Shown here in pieces: positions 1 to 5,731 of a DNA stretch of 6,002 nt (position 1 is its first letter; each line of letters opens with the position of its first letter). Source of the stretch: Verrucomicrobiota bacterium (GTDB lineage: Bacteria; Verrucomicrobiota; Verrucomicrobiia; Chthoniobacterales; UBA10450); NCBI GenBank assembly GCA_003217965.1, contig QHNB01000146.1:2318-8319 (forward strand). The letters run 5' to 3'. A program made the translations under genes and the position numbers. The notes under the pieces are model-generated. The model did no database searches and was not told where the DNA came from. It was given only the letters and a program-made list of their open reading frames with translations.

Positions 1-1
1 C

Positions 2-868
2 CGGATGGGCGAATGGAAGGTTGAAGTTGGAGCGACTGTCGCAATCGGACAGGAACTCGGAACAATTCTCGCCGAAACCGCGACTTTGGAAGATCAAATG
101 CAGATCGCTTCGGCCGCGTCGGCGGATGGAAGACAGAATGGTGTAGCTGCCGCCGTCCCTGGCGGCAGAGGCTCTGCCCCCGAGGAGACGCGTAAACACG
201 ATATTGAACCTGCCCTCTCGCCGACAATAATCCGCAAGCTCGGCCGAGTTATTCCCGCGAATTTGCAGATCGATGCGCGCTGGGATGCCATTCGCTCCGC
301 ACGTGAGACGGCAAAAAAGCACAACAAGAAAAATGCGGCCTCGCCCTCGGCAATGATCGCCTGGGCGGTAGTGCGCGCGATGGAAAGGCATGCCCCGTTC
401 CGCCGCCTCATTCTGGAGGACGACACGATTGTCGAAAACGAAAACTTTGATCTTGGAATTGCCGTCGCCTTGGAAGGTGATCGCCTCGCCACTGCGGTCA
501 TCGCGAAAGCCAATCAAAAAAGGTGGGAAGAATTTATCGAGATCTATCGCAAAACTGTCGATGAAACTCGGGGCGGACGAGTCGACGCCATGAATGCGCC
601 GGTCGTGATCAGCAGCCTTGGCGCGTTCGGGGTCCGGGCAGCAGCCCCTATCGTCGTCCCCCCATCAGTCGGAACGCTTTTTGTCGGCTCGGCTCATCGC
701 GAGATTATTGTAAATGGAAAGAAAAACGAGAGCACGGAAGTAATTACCCTTTCGCTGACGTTTGATCATCGGGTCGTTAACGGGGCTGGCGCGGCGAATT
801 TCGCGCACGAAATCAAAGAGCAAATCGAGAATTTCGTTGTTCCAGCCAACGCCCCAACTAAGTCTTGA
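2..868 (+). CDS. 2-oxoacid dehydrogenase complex E2 acyltransferase, C-terminal part (5' truncated by window edge)
   Basis: Transfers an acyl group from the lipoyl arm to CoA in a pyruvate or branched-chain 2-oxoacid dehydrogenase complex. The frame is open to the left edge, so the Met codon at position 5 is probably internal. Counting from that Met, residues 1-24 match the second half of a lipoyl domain (WKVEVGATVAIGQELGTI); the lipoylated lysine would lie off-window. Residues 25-70 are an Ala/Gly-rich linker. The catalytic domain runs from about 72 to 277, with SSLGAFG at 203-209 and the active-site motif DHRVVNG at 254-260. His255 is present, but the usual Asp of DHRxxDG is Asn259. I see no full peripheral subunit-binding domain between the lipoyl and catalytic parts. 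The next genes degrade leucine-derived acyl-CoAs, which suggests a branched-chain keto acid substrate (inference); pyruvate cannot be excluded. The stop TGA at 866-868 lies inside the convergent hydratase gene. Confidence 0.9.
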   Translation, partial: RMGEWKVEVGATVAIGQELGTILAETATLEDQMQIASAASADGRQNGVAAAVPGGRGSAPEETRKHDIEPALSPTIIRKLGRVIPANLQIDARWDAIRSARETAKKHNKKNAASPSAMIAWAVVRAMERHAPFRRLILEDDTIVENENFDLGIAVALEGDRLATAVIAKANQKRWEEFIEIYRKTVDETRGGRVDAMNAPVVISSLGAFGVRAAAPIVVPPSVGTLFVGSAHREIIVNGKKNESTEVITLSLTFDHRVVNGAGAANFAHEIKEQIENFVVPANAPTKS

Positions 869-1625
869 GCCAGTTCGGGGCGCGCTTCTCGTTGAATGCT
901 GCGATGCCTTCGCTTGCTTCGGCTGAGCTGCGGGCCTGCATGTGATGGTGCAATGCCAGCTGAACGTCGGTCTTTACCGATCTACCCCAAAGTTCCTCAA
1001 TTAAACGCTTCGTTTGGACGACCGCGCTCGGCGCGCCTTGCAACACTTTTTCGGCGAAGCTTTCCGCTTCCGCCATGACATTCTCAGCGGGCACGACACG
1101 GTTAACCAATCCTATTTCATGCGCCCGTTCGGCATCGATCAGGTCCGAGCCGAGTAACAACTCGCGCATATCGCGTTCGCGCAGTTGGCGGCGCAAAAAC
1201 GTCATGACCAGGCCCGCAACCAAGCCACGGCGGACTTCTGGATAACCAATTTTCGTTTTTTCTGCAGCGACAACATAATCACACGCTGACATAAGTCCCG
1301 CTCCGCCCGCGACGGCGGCGCCGTGCACTGCCGCCATGGTGACAAGCCGACTTTGGCTAAGAGCGATCAATGTTTCCGCCACAAGGTCGGCCGTGTCGTG
1401 CGCTTTCGTTTGGTCAGCTGCTTCCTTTAAATCCAATCCTGTGCAGAACGCCGCTCCCGCTCCCCGCAGAATCAGGATCCGCCGATCTGGATCGTCCGAC
1501 GCCATCTTGATGGCCGAAACTAATTCGCTAAGTAATTGGAGTGAGAGCGCATTGCGCCGTTCCGGCCGATTCAAGGTCAGGATCGTAACGCGTCTGTCAT
1601 TCTTTTCGATCTGGACGAGGGGCAT
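858..1625 (-). CDS. Enoyl-CoA hydratase/isomerase family protein, probable methylglutaconyl-CoA hydratase (LiuC/AUH type)
   Basis: A 255-residue crotonase-fold protein of normal length for the family. Visible family features are RPERRNALS at 20-28, the first oxyanion-hole segment FCTGLDL at 60-66, the second one AVAGGAGL at 104-111 followed by ACDYVVAAE, PEVRRG at 129-134, and AHEIGLVNRVVP at 168-179. Of the two catalytic glutamates of classical enoyl-CoA hydratase, the second is kept (Glu130) and the first is Gly110. Several crotonase subfamilies, including LiuC-like proteins as I recall them, lack the first one. Lying between an E2 gene and the HMG-CoA lyase and carboxylase genes, it most plausibly hydrates 3-methylglutaconyl-CoA to HMG-CoA; a general short-chain enoyl-CoA hydratase is the alternative. 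The start is ATG at 1623-1625, with no clear Shine-Dalgarno sequence ahead of it. The stop TAG (858-860) overlaps the end of the E2 gene by 11 bases. It is divergent from the lyase gene. Confidence 0.9.
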   Translation of the reverse strand: MPLVQIEKNDRRVTILTLNRPERRNALSLQLLSELVSAIKMASDDPDRRILILRGAGAAFCTGLDLKEAADQTKAHDTADLVAETLIALSQSRLVTMAAVHGAAVAGGAGLMSACDYVVAAEKTKIGYPEVRRGLVAGLVMTFLRRQLRERDMRELLLGSDLIDAERAHEIGLVNRVVPAENVMAEAESFAEKVLQGAPSAVVQTKRLIEELWGRSVKTDVQLALHHHMQARSSAEASEGIAAFNEKRAPNWLKT

Positions 1626-1729
1626 GGTTCGGTTACATGAGTTACGAGGGCACAGGAGTTACATTGTTAAATTGTAATTTGCAGCGCGGCAAAGGTCGCG
1701 CTTCTGAATTGTTCTGCCAGTAACTTTCC
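1626..1729. promoter_or_regulatory. Divergent control region between hydratase and HMG-CoA lyase genes, with candidate operator repeats
   Basis: This 104-base gap separates two divergent starts and must hold the control signals for both unless they are read from further away. It contains three GTTAC words in one orientation (1632-1636, 1641-1645, 1658-1662) and one inverted copy (GTAAC, 1720-1724). GAGTTAC occurs twice (1639-1645 and 1656-1662) and GTTACAT twice (1632-1638 and 1658-1664). An imperfect inverted repeat at 1659-1677 has perfect 5-base arms, TTACA and TGTAA, around 9 AT-rich bases. On the minus strand, TACAAT (1676-1671) resembles a -10 box about 46 bases ahead of the hydratase ATG, but no good -35 box stands at the right distance. 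The region is visibly more AT-rich than the flanking genes. A regulator binding here is inference. Confidence 0.4.
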
Positions 1730-2596
1730 ATGATCGAATCTGTCAAGGTTATCGAGTGTCCCCGCGATGCATGGCAAGGACTCCAGCGTTACATTCCGGC
1801 GGAGCGAAAGGCCGAATACTTACACGGGCTTGTCTCTGCAGGGTTCCGGCACATCGACGCGGTGAGTTTCGTTTCGCCTAAAGCTGTGCCACAGATGGCC
1901 GACAGCGAACAGGTGCTAGAACAACTCGGGCCGGTTGAAGGCGTCGAGATCATCGGGATTGTGGTTAACGAAAAGGGCGCCGAACGCGCGATCGCGACAG
2001 AACGCGTGAGCACGCTCGGCTATCCATATTCAATCTCTAAGACGTTCCTGCGTAGAAATCAGAACCAATCGCCCCAGGAGAACGAGGCGGTGCTGAAGAA
2101 GATCAAAGATCGCGCCGACGAAGCCGGTCTGACAGTGGTCGCCTATATTTCCATGGCCTTTGGTAATCCTTACGGCGACCCTTGGAGTGAAAAGAAACTC
2201 GCGGAAGCCGCGAAAACCATAGCCGGGATAGGCATTCCCTCCATTTCAATCGCGGACACCGTCGGAGCCGCCACGCCGGAACTGGTTCATCGAGTCATGA
2301 CGGCGGTCCTGCGCGATTGCGGTCAGTACGAGGTAGGAGTTCACCTGCATAGCACGCGCGCGGGAGCAACGGCGAAAGTATTAGCCGCCTATGACGCAGG
2401 CTGCCGCCGTTTCGACGCCGCCATTGGCGGACTTGGCGGTTGTCCCTTTGCGCAAGATGAGCTCGTCGGTAACATTCCGACCGAAGAAGTTTTAGGTGCG
2501 CTGGAACAGCGCGGGTTGAAGCTGCCCATCGGGGACCGGATCTCAGGCGTGATAGCTATGAATGCCGCAATCAGCGCCGAATTCTCGACCGGCTAA
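1730..2596 (+). CDS. mvaB: Hydroxymethylglutaryl-CoA lyase (DRE-TIM metallolyase family)
   Basis: Cleaves HMG-CoA to acetyl-CoA and acetoacetate, the last step of leucine breakdown; a divalent-metal TIM-barrel enzyme, cytosolic in bacteria. At 288 residues it has the usual single-domain length. Key positions are visible: Arg12-Asp13 in ECPRDAWQG, SFVSPKAVPQMAD at 46-58, Asp176 in IADTVG, the metal ligands His205 and His207 in VHLH, the catalytic loop GGLGGCP with Cys238, and Asn248. Compared with the human and Pseudomonas type, PRDGLQ reads PRDAWQ, the HDTYGQ stretch reads HSTRAG, and the Glu before SFVSP is Asp43. PRDAxQG and the YISMAFGNPYGDPW stretch recall the Bacteroidetes form of the enzyme (from memory, not a search). 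A related HMG-CoA-lyase-like carbon-carbon lyase is possible, but the neighbours support the named role. ATG at 1730 follows no clear Shine-Dalgarno sequence. The TAA stop overlaps the carboxylase stop by four bases. Confidence 0.9.
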   Translation: MIESVKVIECPRDAWQGLQRYIPAERKAEYLHGLVSAGFRHIDAVSFVSPKAVPQMADSEQVLEQLGPVEGVEIIGIVVNEKGAERAIATERVSTLGYPYSISKTFLRRNQNQSPQENEAVLKKIKDRADEAGLTVVAYISMAFGNPYGDPWSEKKLAEAAKTIAGIGIPSISIADTVGAATPELVHRVMTAVLRDCGQYEVGVHLHSTRAGATAKVLAAYDAGCRRFDAAIGGLGGCPFAQDELVGNIPTEEVLGALEQRGLKLPIGDRISGVIAMNAAISAEFSTG

Positions 2597-4224
2597 ACCT
2601 GAATCACGCCGGTGTGGAATCGGCCTTTCGGCATCGGGCGCGAAAGGTAGCCGAGCAACCGAATAAGAATGTCGCGTGTCTCATGCGGCTGGATAATGGC
2701 GTCGACCCAGCCCCGCGCCGCTCCATAGCGAATATCCGTTTGTTCCTCATAAGATGCTTTCACTTGCGCACGCAATTGCTCGAGCTCTTCCGGCGTTGTC
2801 TTCTTGTCTCCGCGTTCGCGAGCGCGAGCGAGAATAGAGAAAACAGTATCCGAGGCTTGGGCTGCCCCCATCACCGCGTAGCGCGCATTCGGCCATGCGA
2901 GGATGAAGCGCGGGTCGTAGGCCTTGCCGCAGAGCGCATAGTTGCCAGCGCCAAATGAACCGCCCACCACAACCGTAATCTTCGGGACAATAGAATTACT
3001 GACAGCGTTCACGAGCTTCGCACCGCTCCGGATGATCCCGCTTTGTTCCGCAGCTCTTCCAACCATGAAGCCAGTAACATCCTGGAAAAAGATCAGCGGC
3101 AATCCGACTTGATTGCAATCCATGACAAATCGGGCGGCCTTGTCGGCGCTATCAGAATAGATGACCCCGCCCATTTGGATTCCTTCGGTCTTGGTGCGGA
3201 CTTGAATCCGCTGACTGGCAATAATACCAACGGCGCGGCCGCCGATACGCGCGTAAGCCGTGACCAGCGTCTTGCCATAATCGGTTTTGTATTCGTCAAG
3301 CGACTCGCCGTCCACGATCGAGGCGAGCAAATCGTGAGCATCGTACGGTTTGTTACCGTCGAGGCTAACGAGGTCGTAAAGCGCCTGTGGAGATTTAGCT
3401 GGCTTGTGGGCCGACTGTTCGGCATCGCGTTGACGAGATGTTGATTCAGGCAACAAAGAAACCAGAGATCGCAAACGATTTAGGCATGATTCATCGTTCT
3501 CTTCGTAAAAATCCACAGTGCCGCTGATCTCGGCATGCATCTCGGCACCGCCGAGTTCTTCCTGGTCCACCACCTGTCCAATTGCCGCCTTGACCAACGA
3601 CGGACCGGCCAGGTAGAGCCCGCTACCTTTCGTCATCAAGATTTTGTCGCACAGGACGGGCAGATACGCGCCACCTGCGACGCAGTTGCCCATGATGGCA
3701 GCAAACTGCGGAACGCCCGCGGCCGAGAGGACGGAATTGTTGCGAAAAATTCGACCGAAATCATCCTCGTCCGGAAAAATCTCGTCCTGCATCGGCAGGA
3801 AAACTCCGGCGGAATCGACCAAATAAATCAGCGGCAGGTTGTTTTCGAAAGCGATCCGCTGCGCGCGAATCACCTTCTTTGTCGTTTGCGGAAAGAAGGC
3901 ACCGGCTTTGACGGTTGCGTCATTGGCAATGATCAGGCACGGAACATCCTCAACATTCCCGATTCCCGTGATCACCCCGGCTGCGGCAATATGGCCCCAT
4001 TGTTGGTACATCTTGTAGGCGGCCCACAGGCCGACTTCGAAAAATGGCGCGCTTGGATCGAGCAGTCGGGTGATGCGTTCGCGGGCAAACAAGCGTCCAA
4101 GTTTGTGCTGGCGCTCTTGTCCGGCTTTCCCGCCTCCTTCGCGTAGCCGCGCCTCTTCCGCGAGAATTTTGGCAGAACGATCGCGCAGCGTTTCTCGCAT
4201 CGTGCTGGGAGTTCGACTCGACAT
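2593..4224 (-). CDS. liuB: Acyl-CoA carboxylase carboxyltransferase (beta) subunit, probable methylcrotonyl-CoA carboxylase
   Basis: Moves the carboxyl group from carboxybiotin to an acyl-CoA, here most likely 3-methylcrotonyl-CoA to 3-methylglutaconyl-CoA. The 543 residues contain two crotonase-like halves. The N-half has NDATVKAGAFFP at 101-112, YLVDSAGVFLPMQDEIFPD at 134-152 and an oxyanion-hole stretch MGNCVAGGAYLP at 178-189. The C-half has KTEGIQMGGVIYSDSADKAA at 345-364, FFQDVTGFMVG at 379-389 and GGSFGAGNYALCG at 421-433. The FLPMQDEIFPD signature and the FHTGVIQV end favour the methylcrotonyl type over propionyl- or acetyl-CoA carboxylase, and the adjacent hydratase and lyase genes agree. 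The biotin-carrying alpha subunit must be encoded elsewhere. I chose ATG at 4222-4224; an in-frame GTG at 4234-4236 (four more residues) and ATG at 4198-4200 are alternatives, and none has a convincing Shine-Dalgarno. The stop TAG overlaps the lyase stop. Confidence 0.93.
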   Translation of the reverse strand: MSSRTPSTMRETLRDRSAKILAEEARLREGGGKAGQERQHKLGRLFARERITRLLDPSAPFFEVGLWAAYKMYQQWGHIAAAGVITGIGNVEDVPCLIIANDATVKAGAFFPQTTKKVIRAQRIAFENNLPLIYLVDSAGVFLPMQDEIFPDEDDFGRIFRNNSVLSAAGVPQFAAIMGNCVAGGAYLPVLCDKILMTKGSGLYLAGPSLVKAAIGQVVDQEELGGAEMHAEISGTVDFYEENDESCLNRLRSLVSLLPESTSRQRDAEQSAHKPAKSPQALYDLVSLDGNKPYDAHDLLASIVDGESLDEYKTDYGKTLVTAYARIGGRAVGIIASQRIQVRTKTEGIQMGGVIYSDSADKAARFVMDCNQVGLPLIFFQDVTGFMVGRAAEQSGIIRSGAKLVNAVSNSIVPKITVVVGGSFGAGNYALCGKAYDPRFILAWPNARYAVMGAAQASDTVFSILARARERGDKKTTPEELEQLRAQVKASYEEQTDIRYGAARGWVDAIIQPHETRDILIRLLGYLSRPMPKGRFHTGVIQV

Positions 4225-4280
4225 TGTCCGATGCACGCTTAATCCGCCGCGCTCGTTAACTCAAGCGTGCCGGTGCGGCC

Positions 4281-4583
4281 TTAGAATACGTCGGAGTCGG
4301 AGTGATATCCCGAATCGCCGCGAATACTGCGCAAACGATTTCGGCTCCCGCGTTCTGAATCCGCCCGATTAAAGCGGCCGAGAGTAAGCTTTACCAGAAA
4401 TGGCACCGCGGCCAATGTTCCAATGGACATGAGAGCGATGGCGGTCGCCTGGCGAGCAGGACGTTTGATCCGGTCCGCCACCAAGAGTCCGACGCCGAGG
4501 CCAAGCGCCGTCCGGGTCAAAGTAAGCAGTGGATCGACCGGCAAATCGTCGCGCGACTTCGGAATGGAAATGGTGAGCGCCAT
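4281..4583 (-). CDS. Small two-helix membrane protein of unknown function
   Basis: A 100-residue protein I do not recognise. It has a short polar N-terminus, a hydrophobic Gly-rich segment at about 18-36 (ALGLGVGLLVA), a basic loop DRIKRPAR at 37-44, a second hydrophobic segment at about 46-65 (ATAIALMSIGTLAAVPFLV), and a polar tail first rich in Arg and then ending in an acidic, Ser-rich stretch. This predicts a helical hairpin in the inner membrane. Evidence that it is real: AGGAA on the minus strand at 4595-4591 stands 7 bases before the ATG, the hydrophobic pattern is coherent, and it fills the gap between two well-identified genes. It ends 57 bases before the carboxylase ATG on the same strand, so the two may be co-transcribed, but no functional link to leucine breakdown is visible. 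No enzymatic motif is seen. A spurious ORF is possible but less likely. Confidence 0.65.
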   Translation of the reverse strand: MALTISIPKSRDDLPVDPLLTLTRTALGLGVGLLVADRIKRPARQATAIALMSIGTLAAVPFLVKLTLGRFNRADSERGSRNRLRSIRGDSGYHSDSDVF

Positions 4584-4590
4584 TGGCGTA

Positions 4591-4595
4591 TTCCT
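4591..4595 (-). promoter_or_regulatory. Ribosome binding site of the small membrane protein gene
   Basis: The minus strand reads AGGAA here, 7 bases before the ATG at 4583-4581. This spacing is normal and supports both the start and the reality of the small gene. It is one of the few clear Shine-Dalgarno sequences in the window. Confidence 0.55.
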
Positions 4596-4663
4596 ATACG
4601 GCGGGGTAGCGAAAAATAAATGGGAAATTGTTGCGCGGTCCTGGGAAACGACCGACGAACGTC

Positions 4664-4670
4664 AGAGGTG
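4664..4670 (+). promoter_or_regulatory. Ribosome binding site that fixes the manC start
   Basis: AGAGGTG lies 2 bases before ATG 4673-4675, with the GAGG core 4 bases away. This is a short but usable spacing. It favours this ATG over the upstream in-frame TTG at 4628, whose extra 15 residues (Arg/Pro-rich) do not resemble the N-terminus of the family. Confidence 0.5.
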
Positions 4671-4672
4671 CC

Positions 4673-5731
4673 ATGGCTAAGGAGATGTATGCATTGATTC
4701 TCGCCGGTGGGAGCGGCGAACGTTTTTGGCCACTTAGCCGGCGTTCACTTCCCAAGCAATTGTTGCGCCTCATCTCAGACCGGAGCCTGCTCGAGGAAAC
4801 AATCGCGCGTCTGGAGGGCCTTATTCCACCCGAGCGCATCGTTGTTCTAACGAATGTCGACCAGGAAAAGGGGGTGCGCTCGACCCTAAAACAGTTTCCG
4901 CAATGCAACGTCATCGCCGAGCCGGCAAAGCGTGACACTGCGGCTGCGGTTGCGCTGGGTGTTGCTTGGGTGGCAGCGCGTGATCACAACGCGACGATGA
5001 TTGTCCTGCCTGCCGATCACGTCATCAAAGACACAGCGGCGTTTCAAAAAACAATCCGAACTGCCGCGCGCGCGGCGGAGGAAAAAAATGCCCTGATCAC
5101 AATTGGAATTCGACCCACATCACCCCACCCAGGATTTGGTTACATCGAAATGGGCGACGCCGTTCCAGGCAATCCCGGTCTCTTTCGAGTAGTTCGATTT
5201 CGGGAAAAACCGAACGTCGACCTGGCCGAATCGTTCATTCGCAAGGGCAACTTCCGGTGGAATGCGGGAATGTTCGTTTGGAGTGTGCCGATGATTTTAA
5301 CGGAATTTAACCGGCACGCGCCAGAGCTTAGCCGCTTTATTTCAATCAGCAGCGCACCGGCACGATTTGAGAAAGCCTTGAGCGAACGCTTCGCCAAGCT
5401 TCCAAAAATCTCGTTCGATTATGCATTAATGGAACACGCCGATCGCGTGCTCATGGTGGAAGCCGAATTTGATTGGGACGATGTTGGTGGCTGGCAAGCG
5501 GTCGCGCGCTATTTCGAAAAGGATCGCACCGGCAATGTTGCTAACTGTGAGGTAACCACGCTCGAGGCCAGCGACAATATCGTTTTCGACGAGGGCGGCT
5601 CCAGTATCGCCCTCTTGGGTGTCAACAATCTCATTGTAGTGCGTACTCGCGACGCCGTGCTCGTTTGTCACCGGCATCACGCGGAGAAGATCAAGAATCT
5701 CGTCGCCAAGCTGCCGGAGAAATTGCAGTGA
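4673..5731 (+). CDS. manC: Mannose-1-phosphate guanylyltransferase (GDP-mannose pyrophosphorylase)
   Basis: Makes GDP-mannose from mannose 1-phosphate and GTP, in the cytoplasm, for glycan and surface polysaccharide synthesis. The 352-residue protein is a single nucleotidyltransferase domain. The GTP-binding signature GGSGERFWPLSR lies at 12-23, followed by PKQ at 27-29, EPAKRDTAAAVAL at 83-95, the metal-binding region LPADH at 112-116, GFGYIE at 154-159, FREKP at 176-180 (the sugar-phosphate pyrophosphorylase motif), WNAGMF at 196-201, SFDYALMEH at 247-255 and DWDDVGGW at 267-274. It ends with a short beta-rich tail and lacks the C-terminal cupin isomerase domain of the bifunctional ManC/AlgA type, so a separate ManA is expected. 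The start is ATG 4673, supported by AGAGGTG just upstream. The stop TGA at 5729-5731 directly abuts the ruvX ATG, indicating an operon and likely translational coupling. No other glycan gene is visible in the window. Confidence 0.95.
   Translation: MAKEMYALILAGGSGERFWPLSRRSLPKQLLRLISDRSLLEETIARLEGLIPPERIVVLTNVDQEKGVRSTLKQFPQCNVIAEPAKRDTAAAVALGVAWVAARDHNATMIVLPADHVIKDTAAFQKTIRTAARAAEEKNALITIGIRPTSPHPGFGYIEMGDAVPGNPGLFRVVRFREKPNVDLAESFIRKGNFRWNAGMFVWSVPMILTEFNRHAPELSRFISISSAPARFEKALSERFAKLPKISFDYALMEHADRVLMVEAEFDWDDVGGWQAVARYFEKDRTGNVANCEVTTLEASDNIVFDEGGSSIALLGVNNLIVVRTRDAVLVCHRHHAEKIKNLVAKLPEKLQ
5716..5720 (+). promoter_or_regulatory. Ribosome binding site for ruvX inside the manC 3' end
   Basis: GGAGA lies within the last codons of manC, 11 bases before the ruvX ATG. 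The spacing is somewhat long, so initiation may depend partly on ribosomes terminating at the adjacent manC stop. Confidence 0.35.

Larger units (their letters stand above)
4584..4672. promoter_or_regulatory. Divergent intergenic region between the small membrane protein gene and manC
   Basis: These 89 bases lie between two outward-facing starts and should carry a promoter for manC-ruvX on the plus strand and one for the membrane protein (and possibly the carboxylase) on the minus strand. I looked for -35/-10 pairs on both strands and found none with good matches and spacing. The AT-rich stretch at 4611-4630 is the most promoter-like part. No inverted repeat stands out. Confidence 0.35.

Noticed and set aside
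94..513. A 139-codon minus-strand open frame inside the E2 gene
   Set aside because: Its translation is of low complexity, rich in Arg, Ser and Ala, with no motif, and it is antisense to clear E2 coding sequence.
3535..4146. A 203-codon open frame on the plus strand opposite the carboxylase gene
   Set aside because: It lies wholly antisense to a well-identified gene, its translation has no recognisable domain or hydrophobic pattern, and GC-rich codon bias on the other strand explains its length.
4237..4280. Possible terminator between the small membrane protein gene and the carboxylase gene
   Set aside because: Only a 4-base-pair stem (CGCT/AGCG) around GTTAAC can be drawn and no T-run follows, so termination there is not supported.
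4628..4672. Upstream TTG start adding 15 residues to ManC
   Set aside because: The extra residues do not resemble the family, and ATG 4673 has AGAGGTG just before it.
4423..4938. Open frames on both strands around the start of manC (plus 4423-4680, minus 4594-4938)
   Set aside because: They overlap manC or the small membrane protein gene in other frames and show no protein-like pattern; the two chosen genes have ribosome binding sites and coherent features.
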